From Desulfocorpusculum sp964414345 (lineage in GTDB: Bacteria > Desulfobacterota > Desulfocorpusculales > Desulfocorpusculum): 64,000 nt of DNA. Under the pieces are notes generated by a model. It was not told where the DNA came from, did not search any database, and saw nothing but the letters and a program-made list of their open reading frames with translations. Of the stretch, positions 54,461-62,744 are shown piece by piece; within the stretch, counting starts at the first letter, position 1; every line of letters starts with the position of its first letter. The DNA is taken from contig CAYPWF010000009.1 in the NCBI GenBank assembly GCA_964414345.1, positions 10,338-74,337 on the forward strand, in the 5' to 3' direction. The translations under genes were made by a program, and so were the position numbers.

Positions 54461-55119
54461 GGCACCCGCTCCGGCTCAGACCCCGGGGGAACGTGGAAAA
54501 AACCGCCTAGACTCCCCTGGTGACGGTTCTTGCTGTGGACTATTTCCAGGGAGGTGCCGTAGGTCTCCATCTCGTTGGCCGCCTGCTCGGCGCGTTTCTG
54601 GAAGAAGTTGTAAAAGATCACACAGGGCACTGCTATCACCAAGCCAGCAACCGTGGTTATGAGGGCCTCTGCCACCCCTATGGTGACCACGCGGGGATCC
54701 TGGAACCCCGAGCTGCCCAAGAGGTCAAAGGCCTTGATCAAACCTGTCACCGTGCCCAAGATACCCAACATGGGAGCCACGGTCACCAGTGTGTCCAGCA
54801 CAGCAAGCCCCCTTCTCATTCTTTCCATCTGTTCCTTGGCTGCCACTTCCATGGCCGCAGAAAGAGAAAACTCTCTGTGCAAGATGCCGCTTACCAAAAC
54901 CTTGACCACATAGTCACGGCTTCCTTGCACCTTTTCTCTTATCTCCTCGTATGCCTCCTTCTCGGCCAAGAAAAGCACATCTTCAACCAAGGCCCTGTTT
55001 CTCCTGGCGCTTTCCCTAAGCCAGAAAATAGCCCTGTCCACGGTTACAGCCAGAGCCACCAAAGAACATCCAAGAAGAGGCCACATCACTGGCCCACCTC
55101 TCTGAAAAAGATCCATCAT
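54457..55119 (-). CDS. exbB: ExbB/TolQ-family proton channel protein
   Basis: The 220-residue MotA/TolQ/ExbB protein has three membrane helices (PVMWPLLGCSLVALAVTVDR, VAPMLGILGTVTGLIKAF, ALITTVAGLVIAVPCVIFYN). The conserved Thr and Pro in the second and third helices are present. It overlaps exbD and lies 12 bases after the ATPase gene. Confidence 0.93.
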   Translation of the reverse strand: MMDLFQRGGPVMWPLLGCSLVALAVTVDRAIFWLRESARRNRALVEDVLFLAEKEAYEEIREKVQGSRDYVVKVLVSGILHREFSLSAAMEVAAKEQMERMRRGLAVLDTLVTVAPMLGILGTVTGLIKAFDLLGSSGFQDPRVVTIGVAEALITTVAGLVIAVPCVIFYNFFQKRAEQAANEMETYGTSLEIVHSKNRHQGSLGGFFHVPPGSEPERVP

Positions 55120-55131
55120 TTCCTTTACCCC

Positions 55132-55935
55132 TTATTCCTTTCCCTTCCCAAGACCCGCCAAGCGAGGGGTGATACGCGGAGCGCCGCTTACGGGATCCAT
55201 ATCCACAATCACGCGAGCTCCGTATACCTCCCAAATGGTCTTTTCTGTGAGCACTTCTTGTGGGCTGCCCAGAGCTTGCACCTTACCCTGTTTTAAAAGC
55301 AGAAGTCTGTGGCAGACAAGAGAGGCCAGGTTTAGATCATGGGAAACCCACACCACTGTGAGCCTCTCCTCCCTGTGGAGCCGCCTGAGGAGCTCGACAA
55401 GCTCCATTTGATGCCTCAGGTCCAGGTAAGCGGTGGGCTCATCCAGGAGGAAGACTCTGGGCTGCTGTGCCAGGGCCCTGGCCACCAAGACCCGCTGCCT
55501 CTCCCCTCCGCTGAGCTCGTTGATGTCCCTGTCAACCAGATGGGCGCAGCCCGTCTTCTCCAGGCTGGCAATGGCGATGGCCCTGTCCTCCACACCCTCG
55601 AATCCCATCATGCCTAGGTGGGGGTGTCTGCCCATGAGGGCCACCTCCATTACGGTGAAGGATTGCACCAGAGCCATCTCCTGGGGCACCACAGCCAGAG
55701 ATTTGGCCACCCTCCTCCTGCTCATGCCCTGGATGTCCTGCCCTTGGAGCAGCACCCTTCCCCTCTCGGGCCTGAGAATCCCCTGGAGCACACCCAGGAG
55801 GGTGGTCTTGCCAGAGGCATTGGGTCCCAGGATGCCGAGGATCTCCCCTGGCATCAGATCCAGGGACACATCCTTTAGCACCCACTCTTGCCGGTAGCGA
55901 AACCACACGCCTCGCGCGCTCAGGAGGGGTTCCAC
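55132..55935 (-). CDS. btuD: FecE/BtuD-type ABC transporter ATPase
   Basis: The 267-residue ATPase has Walker A GPNASGKTT, signature LSGGERQRVLVARALAQ, Walker B VFLLDEPTAYLDL and the H-loop SHDLNLA, all as in BtuD and FecE/FepC types. The cobalamin riboswitch upstream makes vitamin B12 (or another corrinoid) the likely cargo. It overlaps btuC by 16 bases. Confidence 0.93.
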   Translation of the reverse strand: MEPLLSARGVWFRYRQEWVLKDVSLDLMPGEILGILGPNASGKTTLLGVLQGILRPERGRVLLQGQDIQGMSRRRVAKSLAVVPQEMALVQSFTVMEVALMGRHPHLGMMGFEGVEDRAIAIASLEKTGCAHLVDRDINELSGGERQRVLVARALAQQPRVFLLDEPTAYLDLRHQMELVELLRRLHREERLTVVWVSHDLNLASLVCHRLLLLKQGKVQALGSPQEVLTEKTIWEVYGARVIVDMDPVSGAPRITPRLAGLGKGKE

Positions 55936-56966
55936 CTGGCCCCCCTTGTGCGAAGCAGCAGGATGAAGAACGGAGCCCCCAGGGCTGCAGTCACCACCCC
56001 AACGGGTATCTCGGCCGGAGAGATCACGGTCCGTGCCATGGCATCCGCCAGGATAAGGAAGGCCGCCCCGGCCAGAGCCCCTACCGGAAGAAGAAGCCTG
56101 TGGTCTGGTCCCAACAGCATGCGAATCAGGTGGGGTACAATTAGGCCCACAAATCCTATCAGGCCGCTTACACTCACAACAAGGCCTGTAAGCAAGGCTG
56201 TGACAACCAGAAGCAGGAGCCTGCTTTTGTCAACCTCAACCCCGAGCTGCAGGGCGGTGCGCTCCCCGAGCCCCAGAATGTTCAGGCTGCGGGCCTGGCT
56301 CCAAAGAATGGCCAGTGCCACCAGGGCCCCAGGGCCCACAAACCCTGTGTGTGCGTACCTGGCACCGCTCAGATCCCCGTAGAGCCAAAACATCATGGAG
56401 TGGAGCTGCTCGGCCCGGCTCAGGCTCAAGATGAGCATTATGAGGGATGTGAAAAAAGCGTTCACTATGACTCCAGTGAGAAGTACCCTTGTCATCTCGA
56501 GCCTCCCCCTTCCGCCTGCAATTCCCAGTACCAAAGCCATAGTACTCATGGCCCCCAGGAAGGCTGCCAGAGGTGTTGTAAAAGGCAGGAAACCAGCCCC
56601 CAGAGCCATGGAGCTGAGGGCCCCCAGGGCCGCTCCACTTGAGATGCCCAGCACAAAGGGTTCTGCCAGGGGATTCCTGAGCAGAGACTGGAGCACCACT
56701 CCCGATACCGCAAGCCCCATCCCCACTACTGCGGTGAGGAGCACTCTCGGAAGCCGAATCTCCACCAGGATAGCCCGCTCGGTAGGCTCCAGGGAGCCGC
56801 CTGCCAGCTTCTCCCCCAGGACTTCCCCCAGGACCCCTCTCCAGCCAAGAGGAGTCGGCCCTGTGCCCAGGGCCAGGATCCCTGCCAGGCCCACTGCCAG
56901 GACTCCCGCCACGGTCCATGCCAAGACCCCGCGACCGGTCACTGCTTTGGGCCTCACAGACCACAT
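55920..56966 (-). CDS. btuC: FecCD-family ABC permease (BtuC-like)
   Basis: The 348-residue permease has about ten helices. The family motifs are PLAEPFVLGISSGAALGA, LYGDLSGARY, LSGLIGFVGLIVPHLIRMLL and RTVISPAEIPVGVVTAALGAP. It belongs to the group that moves siderophores, haem and B12. The riboswitch in the leader points to corrinoids. Start region is 38 bases after btuF. Confidence 0.94.
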   Translation of the reverse strand: MWSVRPKAVTGRGVLAWTVAGVLAVGLAGILALGTGPTPLGWRGVLGEVLGEKLAGGSLEPTERAILVEIRLPRVLLTAVVGMGLAVSGVVLQSLLRNPLAEPFVLGISSGAALGALSSMALGAGFLPFTTPLAAFLGAMSTMALVLGIAGGRGRLEMTRVLLTGVIVNAFFTSLIMLILSLSRAEQLHSMMFWLYGDLSGARYAHTGFVGPGALVALAILWSQARSLNILGLGERTALQLGVEVDKSRLLLLVVTALLTGLVVSVSGLIGFVGLIVPHLIRMLLGPDHRLLLPVGALAGAAFLILADAMARTVISPAEIPVGVVTAALGAPFFILLLRTRGARWNPS

Positions 56967-57004
56967 CTTTCCCCTCCCCTCACCAAGAGGTGAAACTCAT
57001 CTTC

Positions 57005-57919
57005 TCATCTGGCGGCCTGGCCTGGAAACTCCGGGTGGATAATCCTGGCCATCTCCTCCAGTCCCTCCACCACCCTGGGGGAGGGTCTGTCTATGAGATC
57101 CCCGTCCAGCACGTAAATCCGCCCGCTCTTCACAGCCGGGATCTCCTTCCACCTCTTCCATCTGTTCCTCTCCTGCTCTGCTCCCCTGGGATCGGCCATG
57201 GAGGAGATGAGGATGATCTCCGGAGCCAGGGTCATGACCCGCTCCAGGCCGAGCATGGGGTAACCCTTGCCCAAGGAGCCGGCCACATTCTGGCCTCCTG
57301 CAAGCCCGATGAGGTGATCCTGAAGGGTTTCTGTGCCTGCCACCACGAGGGGCTGAGCCCCCACCTGCAGGAGCACCCTGGGCCTGGGTTTATGCTCCAG
57401 GCTGCGCCTGATGCCTTCTATCCGATCCCGCATCTGGGATACTACGGCCTCTGCCACTTGCTGGCGCCCCAAGAGCTCTCCGAGGCAAAGAAGTGTCCGA
57501 AAAAGACCCTCAAGGGATCTGGGATCCAAAACGAACACCTTCAGGCCCAACTCCTCCAGCCTCCTTATCTGTTCCCTGGGGTTCCCGTCCCTGGTGGCCA
57601 GAACCAGATCGGGCCTGAGAGCCACTATGGCCTCCAGTTGAAGGTGAACGTAAGAGCCAACCTTGGGCCTGGAGGCTGCCTGGGGCGGGAAGTTGGTGTG
57701 CTCGGTGACCCCCACCACTTCCTGATCCAGGCCCAGGGCGAAAAGACACTCGGCGATACTGGGGGCCAGGGCAACTATCCTGCTGGGCACCCCGGTGAGC
57801 AGGACCCTTCGGCCTGCCTCGTCTGTCATCTCCAGGCCGAAGCCTGCCGCCTGGGCCCCCAGGAGCCAAAACAGCAGGGCCGGGCCCAAAGCCCTTTTTT
57901 TCCAGTGGGCTTTTACCAA
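57005..57919 (-). CDS. btuF: BtuF-type periplasmic corrinoid-binding protein
   Basis: The 304-residue protein has a signal peptide (WKKRALGPALLFWLLGAQAAG) and a class III binding-protein fold: RIVALAPSIAECLFALGLDQ, VGVTEHTNFP, LEAIVALRPDLVLAT, LAGGQNVAG and PAVKSGRIYVLDGDL. Start is TTG with GGGAGG five bases before it. It is the first gene of the operon under riboswitch control, and B12 is the probable ligand. Confidence 0.92.
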   Translation of the reverse strand: MVKAHWKKRALGPALLFWLLGAQAAGFGLEMTDEAGRRVLLTGVPSRIVALAPSIAECLFALGLDQEVVGVTEHTNFPPQAASRPKVGSYVHLQLEAIVALRPDLVLATRDGNPREQIRRLEELGLKVFVLDPRSLEGLFRTLLCLGELLGRQQVAEAVVSQMRDRIEGIRRSLEHKPRPRVLLQVGAQPLVVAGTETLQDHLIGLAGGQNVAGSLGKGYPMLGLERVMTLAPEIILISSMADPRGAEQERNRWKRWKEIPAVKSGRIYVLDGDLIDRPSPRVVEGLEEMARIIHPEFPGQAAR

Positions 57920-57930
57920 ACCTTCCTCCC

Positions 57931-57967
57931 AAAATCCAAAGGCCCCGACCTCAAGGAAGTCGGGGCC
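57931..57967 (-). terminator. Intrinsic terminator of the cobalamin riboswitch
   Basis: On the minus strand a perfect 9-bp stem (GGCCCCGAC / GTCGGGGCC) is followed by TTTGGATTTT and then the btuF ribosome site. Ligand-bound riboswitch would favour this hairpin and shut the operon. Confidence 0.75.
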
Positions 57968-57989
57968 AGAGTATACTCAGGGATCTGCC

Positions 57990-58228
57990 GCCTTCCCCTC
58001 GAAAGGTCGTTCAGATGGGGGGCCCGGCCGGGTCTACTGGCTTACGGCGACCTACTCTCCACGCCTTCCCATTCCGCCCTTAGGAACAGTGGCTTTCCGT
58101 CCGCAGATTCAGCCTTGCGTCCGGGTGGATTTCGTTCCGATCACAGTTGCGGGGCAGCGATGGCCTCTCACCATCTTCCCCTATGGGCCCGCCTGGGCGG
58201 ACCCACCGAACCCGCATTCTCCCATTTG
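57990..58228 (-). ncRNA. Cobalamin (B12) riboswitch
   Basis: On the minus strand the leader contains the conserved core GCCCCGCAACTGTGA (58141-58155) and the B12 box GCCAGTAGACCCGGCC (58026-58041), with GGGGAAGATGGTGAGAGGCC before the core. Spacing and order fit the family. It precedes btuF and an intrinsic terminator, so it works by transcription attenuation. Confidence 0.92.
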
Positions 58229-58236
58229 ACAGGATC

Positions 58237-58265
58237 ATCATATGAAGAGCCCCAGTCGGTGTCAA
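58237..58265 (-). promoter_or_regulatory. Predicted sigma70-type promoter of the btu operon
   Basis: On the minus strand TTGACA (58260-58265), 17 bases and TATGAT (58237-58242). Transcription would begin near 58230, directly before the riboswitch. Confidence 0.78.
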
Positions 58266-58441
58266 CGTGACTTTTCACGGGCTCAAATTTTGAATTAAGT
58301 AGTCCCCAATCCCAGGACGTGGTATGATCCCCAGTAGATCACGCCCGCTAGCTTTGCGGGAAACTGCTTCAGAAGAACTCACGTTTTCTCGCAAAACCGG
58401 AGCCGACCGGCCGGCTGTACAGGTGCTCGAGGGGGAGTGCC

Positions 58442-59377
58442 ATGGAGCCTACTTACGACCTTATCATCTTGGGAGCGGGTCCTGCCGGATTAACCGCAGG
58501 TATCTATGCTGCCAGGGCAAGGCTTAGAACCCTGGTGCTGGGGAGCAGACCCGGGGGCAAGCCCCTCATGTACGAGCAAATCGGCAACTACCCTGGGTTT
58601 CCAGGGGGCGTAACCGGTGCCCAGTTGATGACCGGTATGCTGCAGCAGGTGAGCGATCTGGAGGTTGACCGCGTCTGGGAGAACGCCACAGCCTTAAGCC
58701 TTGGTCAGGAGTACAAACAGGTTTTGGTCGGCTCCCAAAAATACCTGGCCAGGGCATTGCTTCTAGCAACAGGCTCGGATCCAATTCCCTTGGAGGTCCC
58801 TGGTGCAGCAGAGTATGAAGGCCGCGGTATCTACTATTGCGCCCATTGCGATGCTCCTGTTTTCAGAGTCATGGAGAAATCCAAGGCTGCTGTGGTGGGT
58901 GGAGGCGACTCGGCACTTTACACAGCCCTGTATCTGACCAAGTATGCTGAGGAAGTCACCGTGGTACACCGGGGGCCGCAGCTCCGAGCCAGCAAGGCGG
59001 CTCAGGAGGCGGTTCTTTCCCATCCCGCAATACGGATCTTGGTGAACAGGCAGGTGGTGGAAGTCAGTGGGGACAGCACTCATGTCAGCAGCTTGATACT
59101 TCGTGATCCTGAAACCGCGCAGACAAGTCAACTTAGCACGGACGGGGTCTTCGTGGGCATCGGCCAAAGACCCAATTCAGGCATAGCGGAAGGGCTACTG
59201 AAACTGGATCCAGATGGATTCATCTTGGTAAACAACCGCATGGAAACCTCTGCGGCCGGGGTGTTTGCGGCCGGGGATGTGATCCAGAAATCCTTGAGAC
59301 AGATTGTAACAGCAGCAGGTGACGGAGCAGTGGCAGCTGATTCGGCCACCAAGTTCTTGCAAGAGAAGAGCCTATGA
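58442..59377 (+). CDS. trxB: Thioredoxin reductase (NADPH, FAD)
   Basis: The 311-residue enzyme has the FAD site GAGPAGLTAGIYAARARL, the redox motif YYCAHCDAPVF (C133, C136; usually CATC), the NADPH motif VVGGGDSA and GVFAAGDVIQKSLRQIVTAAG. GGGGGAG lies before ATG. It overlaps cobO by four bases (ATGA). It is close to the thioredoxin-like and selenoprotein genes at 62-63 kb and could supply their electrons. Confidence 0.95.
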   Translation: MEPTYDLIILGAGPAGLTAGIYAARARLRTLVLGSRPGGKPLMYEQIGNYPGFPGGVTGAQLMTGMLQQVSDLEVDRVWENATALSLGQEYKQVLVGSQKYLARALLLATGSDPIPLEVPGAAEYEGRGIYYCAHCDAPVFRVMEKSKAAVVGGGDSALYTALYLTKYAEEVTVVHRGPQLRASKAAQEAVLSHPAIRILVNRQVVEVSGDSTHVSSLILRDPETAQTSQLSTDGVFVGIGQRPNSGIAEGLLKLDPDGFILVNNRMETSAAGVFAAGDVIQKSLRQIVTAAGDGAVAADSATKFLQEKSL

Positions 59378-59964
59378 GGGAGGTGGCTCCGGCTCAAACC
59401 ACCAGGAGAGGCTCCGGGAGAAAGCATCGGGGATTTCTCCAAGTATACACCGGAGATGGGAAAGGTAAGACTACCGCGGCCCTGGGACAGGCCATAAGAG
59501 CAAGCTCTCAGGGCAAACGTGTGCTCTTTGTACAATTCATGAAGGGACAGGAAACAGGCGAACTGAAGGCTATTTCCAAGAGCGATCTGCCCATAGACAT
59601 AGTGCGCTTCGGCAGGCCGGTGTTTCTCCAAGCACCCCTTCACAGCCTCCCCAGCAGGACTGGGGAATCCTTGGACATGCTTCTTGCCCATCAAGGACTC
59701 GAGACACTGGAACGGAGTATGAAGGAGGGACTTTACCAGCTCATCATCCTGGACGAGATAAATGTGGCCATGGCTTTCGGTCTGTTGCAGGTGGAAGAGG
59801 TAATGAGGGTTATCAAGAAGAGCCCCCCGGGTCTGTGCCTCATCCTGACGGGCCGAAACGCTCCTAAGGAGGTATTGGAAGCTGCCGACTCAGTCACCGA
59901 GTTAAGGGACTTGAAACATCATTACAGCTCAGTGGGAAAGCCCAAGAAGGGCATCGAGTTCTAG
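59374..59964 (+). CDS. cobO: Corrinoid adenosyltransferase CobO/BtuR, copy 1
   Basis: The 196-residue enzyme moves the adenosyl group of ATP to cobalt of corrinoids. The P-loop GDGKGKTTAALGQAIRA near residue 29, VLFVQFMKGQETGEL, IILDEINVAMAFGLL and LILTGRNAPKEVLE are all standard for the CobO (CobA) type. The end is KKGIEF. It is translationally coupled to trxB; a reductant is needed to make the Co(I) form used by this enzyme. A second copy follows after repeat A7. Confidence 0.95.
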   Translation: MREVAPAQTTRRGSGRKHRGFLQVYTGDGKGKTTAALGQAIRASSQGKRVLFVQFMKGQETGELKAISKSDLPIDIVRFGRPVFLQAPLHSLPSRTGESLDMLLAHQGLETLERSMKEGLYQLIILDEINVAMAFGLLQVEEVMRVIKKSPPGLCLILTGRNAPKEVLEAADSVTELRDLKHHYSSVGKPKKGIEF

Positions 59965-60084
59965 CTGCCGGGGAGGCCCCTTCCCACCAAGAAAAAGGGT
60001 TTTAACCAGGTCTTCAAATTACTCCCTTGGTTTGGAGGCCTGAGCTTAAGGCCTGCACACCGTAGTGCATCGGATGGTTATGTC

Positions 60085-60274
60085 CCGCACTATTCACCAT
60101 GAGTGGATGATGCGGGCTATCTTATGGATCTCTTAAGGTAAGCCACGGTCCAAAACACCCTGATTCTTGGTTTCAGGTTTTGGGCGGGTTTGACTCGGAA
60201 TGTGTCGAAGTGCACCAGGGGCTTGGGGGCTTGAGCCCCAAAAGTTACGAACTTTGGAGAATAGTGCGGGGTAG
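60085..60274 (+). repeat. Dispersed repeat family A, copy A7
   Basis: The best preserved 5' hairpin of the family: CCCGCACTATTCAC pairs with GTGGATGATGCGGG around CATGA. The element ends GGAGAATAGTGCGGGGTA. It lies in the 400-base gap between the two cobO copies, which holds nothing else I can identify. Confidence 0.85.
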
Positions 60275-60361
60275 AGAAGTCCCTTCAGTTTTGTTGCGTG
60301 CCGTTGACCTTTGGAATATCCTTCAAGAGGTGGACGCTGCAGCCCAAAGGTGGTGTGTTCA

Positions 60362-60937
60362 ATGGTTGATGCGGAAGTTGGGGTGACTGCTGGGGTAAGA
60401 GCGGGACGGGTCTACGTTTACACGGGAGCTGGCAAGGGGAAGACCACGGCTGCTCTGGGACAGGTTCTTAGGGCTGCCATTGCGGGCAAGAAAGTGCTTT
60501 TCATTCAGTTCATGAAGGGGCAGGAAACAGGCGAACTGAATGCCATTTCCAAGATGGGACTTCCCATTGAGATCAAACGATTCGGCCGCTCGGTCTTCCT
60601 CCAGAGGCGTCCGGGTCAATCGACGAGCAGGGCCTGCGAACCTCTCGACATCCTTCTGGCTTATAGAGGACTTCAAGCCTTCGAGGCAGCCATGCTTGGC
60701 GGCGACTACGGCTTGATAGCCTTGGACGAGATCAATGTGGCCATGAGTTTCGGGCTCCTCAGGACAGAGACGGTCCTGGAACTGGTCCGGAGGAAACCGC
60801 CATGGCTGGAGTTGATCCTCACAGGCAGGAACGCCCCGGCAGAACTGCTGGAGATGGCTGACGAGGTTACGGAGATGAGGGAGGTGAAGCATCACTACCG
60901 GAGAGGAGACAGGGTGAGAAAGGGTATCGAGTTCTAG
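60362..60937 (+). CDS. cobO: Corrinoid adenosyltransferase CobO/BtuR, copy 2
   Basis: The 191-residue protein is clearly related to copy 1 (FMKGQETGELNAISKMGLPI, LDEINVAMSFGLL, LILTGRNAPAELLE, KGIEF end). It starts at ATG 60362 after AAAGGTGG. Tandem duplication with divergence is likely. Both copies keep the P-loop, so both may be active, perhaps on different corrinoids or under different conditions. Confidence 0.94.
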   Translation: MVDAEVGVTAGVRAGRVYVYTGAGKGKTTAALGQVLRAAIAGKKVLFIQFMKGQETGELNAISKMGLPIEIKRFGRSVFLQRRPGQSTSRACEPLDILLAYRGLQAFEAAMLGGDYGLIALDEINVAMSFGLLRTETVLELVRRKPPWLELILTGRNAPAELLEMADEVTEMREVKHHYRRGDRVRKGIEF

Positions 60938-60995
60938 CTGCAAGGGCCATTGTGCTGTTCCCAGAGGGGGCCATAAGGGAGTAGAGTTTGACCGA

Positions 60996-61364
60996 ATGGA
61001 AAAGATCGTATTCCTTGACAACTCGGGAGGTCGCACCCAGGAACAAGGAGTTCACCCGGAACCCATGTACAAGGGTTTATCGGAGGTTCTCGGTTTGATC
61101 ACGCAGCTTCTCGAGGAAAATGGCCTGGGTCCCTTAGGTCATTCCACAACCCTCGAAAGCGGCGTTTTCGAGGAGCACGTGGTTTTCTTGAAAGCCCCTC
61201 ATCCCAGGAAGGTCCTGTTGAGGATGTGGCCTGTTCTGTTCCCTTACCACAAAAGGCTGGAGTACAGAATTTATGAGGATGGAGAGCCCTTGCGCGAGCA
61301 GATAGTCCTCTACCTCCAAGCTTACGCCCAGAGCAACCGGGCCGAGTTGATACCGAAGCTCTGA
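60996..61364 (+). CDS. Uncharacterised small protein
   Basis: The 122-residue product has no signal, membrane segment or cysteine. It looks like a mixed alpha/beta protein (YKGLSEVLGLITQLLEENGL, VVFLKAPHPRKVLLRMWPVL, KRLEYRIYEDGEPLREQIVL). I do not recognise the family. It follows cobO copy 2 by 58 bases on the same strand. The ribosome site is weak and the start is uncertain. The six codons before the ATG spell KGVEFD, similar to the CobO end, which may be a trace of duplication. Confidence 0.6.
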   Translation: MEKIVFLDNSGGRTQEQGVHPEPMYKGLSEVLGLITQLLEENGLGPLGHSTTLESGVFEEHVVFLKAPHPRKVLLRMWPVLFPYHKRLEYRIYEDGEPLREQIVLYLQAYAQSNRAELIPKL

Positions 61365-61433
61365 GCCGAATGAAGCCACTGGAGGAGGCCCAGGCCCTTG
61401 GATTTTTTTCCCCCCTGCCACGGGCTTTGGGGA

Positions 61434-62213
61434 TCAGATGGACTTGGGGTGACGGGGCAAGCGGTCACTTTTTGCGGCCTTGAAAAGAGCACCCCTAGTA
61501 ACGGAGGAGCTGTCGAAACCGGTGTACCCAAGTTGGTGTACCTCGTGGAAACCAGCTTCTCTCATAATGGCCAGGAAATCCTTTCCCGGTATTGCCCCCC
61601 CCTCTCATCTGAACCAGCTGGCGAGCCTGGCCTCAGGATCCAGCGGCGGACTACCTATGAGAATCTGATCGGCCACAAAGAGACGACCGCCCGGTTTGAG
61701 GACTCTGAAAGCCTCCTTTAAGGCAAGCAGCTTGTCAGGCACCAGGTTGAAGACCCCGTTGGAAATGATTACCTCGAAGCACTCATCCCAGAAAGGCAAA
61801 GCCTCGGCCGAGGCCAGCTGAAAGGAGACATTGGACAGGCGAGTCCGTGACAGGTTCTCTCTAGCCCTGGCCAGCATCTCCCTAGTCATGTCGATCCCCG
61901 CAACCATCCCATGCTGGCCCACCTTCATGGCGGCCACGAGGCTGTCCACACCGGTCCCACAACCTATGTCCAGGACCCGTTCCCCTTTTTCCAGATGCCC
62001 CAGGCTGAAAGGGTTGCCCACCCCGCAATATGAGGAGACCACATCCTTGGGCAGCCGTTTGATGATCTGCGAATCGTATCCAAGTTGCTTCATGGAGGCA
62101 CGTCCCGTAGGGTATCTGAACTGTCCCTCAGGAGACACCGAGACCATGGCATACTTCTGACGGATGGCTTGCTCTATGAGTCTTCTGGAACTGGAAGAAA
62201 GATGAACCCCCAT
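61434..62213 (-). CDS. ArsM-like SAM methyltransferase, probable selenoprotein (in-frame TGA)
   Basis: Read through TGA at 61605-61607, the product is 259 residues, the normal length for bacterial ArsM-like proteins. Landmarks are CGVGNPFSLGHLEKGERVLD, IGCGTGVDSLVAAMKVG, GIDMTREMLARARENL, EAFRVLKPGGRLFVADQIL. After WF-R the TGA is codon 203, where ArsM proteins have the Cys of the W..C..GA motif. The same frame continues GGAIPGKDFLAIMREAGF and TRGALFKAAK, the family end. The Cys of ArsM's SNC motif is Gly here (SNGVFNL). The substrate is therefore open: arsenite or another metalloid. The end at the TGA alone would lose a conserved 56-residue part. Confidence 0.82.
61571..61607 (-). promoter_or_regulatory. 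TGA codon and candidate bacterial SECIS hairpin of the ArsM-like gene
   Basis: TGA is at 61607-61605. After a 15-base spacer rich in G, CCGGGAAA (61589-61582) pairs with TTTCCTGG (61578-61571) around a GGA loop: eight pairs, one of them G-U. The loop G lies about 24 bases after TGA, within the range of bacterial SECIS elements. Folding was done by eye only. Confidence 0.6.
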
Positions 62214-62250
62214 TTCGCCCCCCTTATGTTGCCCCTCTGAGCGCTTCCAA

Positions 62251-62556
62251 TCAGCCTTGCAGCTCCAGGGCCTCCCGCACCGCCTCCTGTAGAGCCACGA
62301 TGTCAGGGATTTGATCGAAGGCGATCTTTCCGTTCACCACTATTGAGGGAACCGATGGTTTACGACCGCAAAGTGCTGTGAGCTCGGCGTGCCTTCTCAA
62401 GCCATCCCGGCCGCCCATGTCCACCACCTCCCACCTCAGCGTCCCTGGAGGGAGCTCCTGGGTGATCTCTTCCAGGATCCCGATAGCCAGATCGCAGAGC
62501 ATGCACCCCTTCTTCTTGGCCACGATCTCTACAAATATCTCATGACCCTTGCCCAC
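62251..62556 (-). CDS. Thioredoxin/glutaredoxin-like protein with CMLC motif
   Basis: About 101 residues. The motif KKKGCMLCDLAIGILEE is a CxxC at the start of a helix, and SVPSIVVNGKIAFD has the cis-Pro loop of thioredoxin folds. The order beta, CxxC-helix, beta, helix, cis-Pro beta-beta, helix fits. GTG 62556 is preferred over TTG 62562 because GGGAGG then has a nine-base spacing. It lies between the HMA gene and the ArsM-like gene on the same strand, so it may reduce one of them. Confidence 0.8.
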   Translation of the reverse strand: MGKGHEIFVEIVAKKKGCMLCDLAIGILEEITQELPPGTLRWEVVDMGGRDGLRRHAELTALCGRKPSVPSIVVNGKIAFDQIPDIVALQEAVREALELQG

Positions 62557-62744
62557 AGGCAAAACCTCCCGGAGGAATTCTCAGAAACAGGACCGAGCCA
62601 GAGGGTACCCAAGGAAGCCTCTCTCCATCCGGATCCGTGGGGTTCTCTGCAATGGCCGGTGTGCCCACCTTTGCGCCGAGCAATGGCCTATGAAAACCAA
62701 AACTCATCTGAGCCTCGGGCGTGAGAGTCAGCTTTCCTCAAGGC

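Noticed and set aside
56918..58270. Long open frame of 450 codons on the plus strand opposite btuF and the riboswitch
   Set aside because: It runs antisense to a clear gene and a structured RNA, has no family-like sequence, and results from the base composition.
61605..62213. A truncated or frameshifted (pseudogene) methyltransferase, with an 8-G homopolymer just after the stop
   Set aside because: The family-like sequence after TGA is in the same frame as before it, so no shift is needed, and the homopolymer does not disturb the frame.
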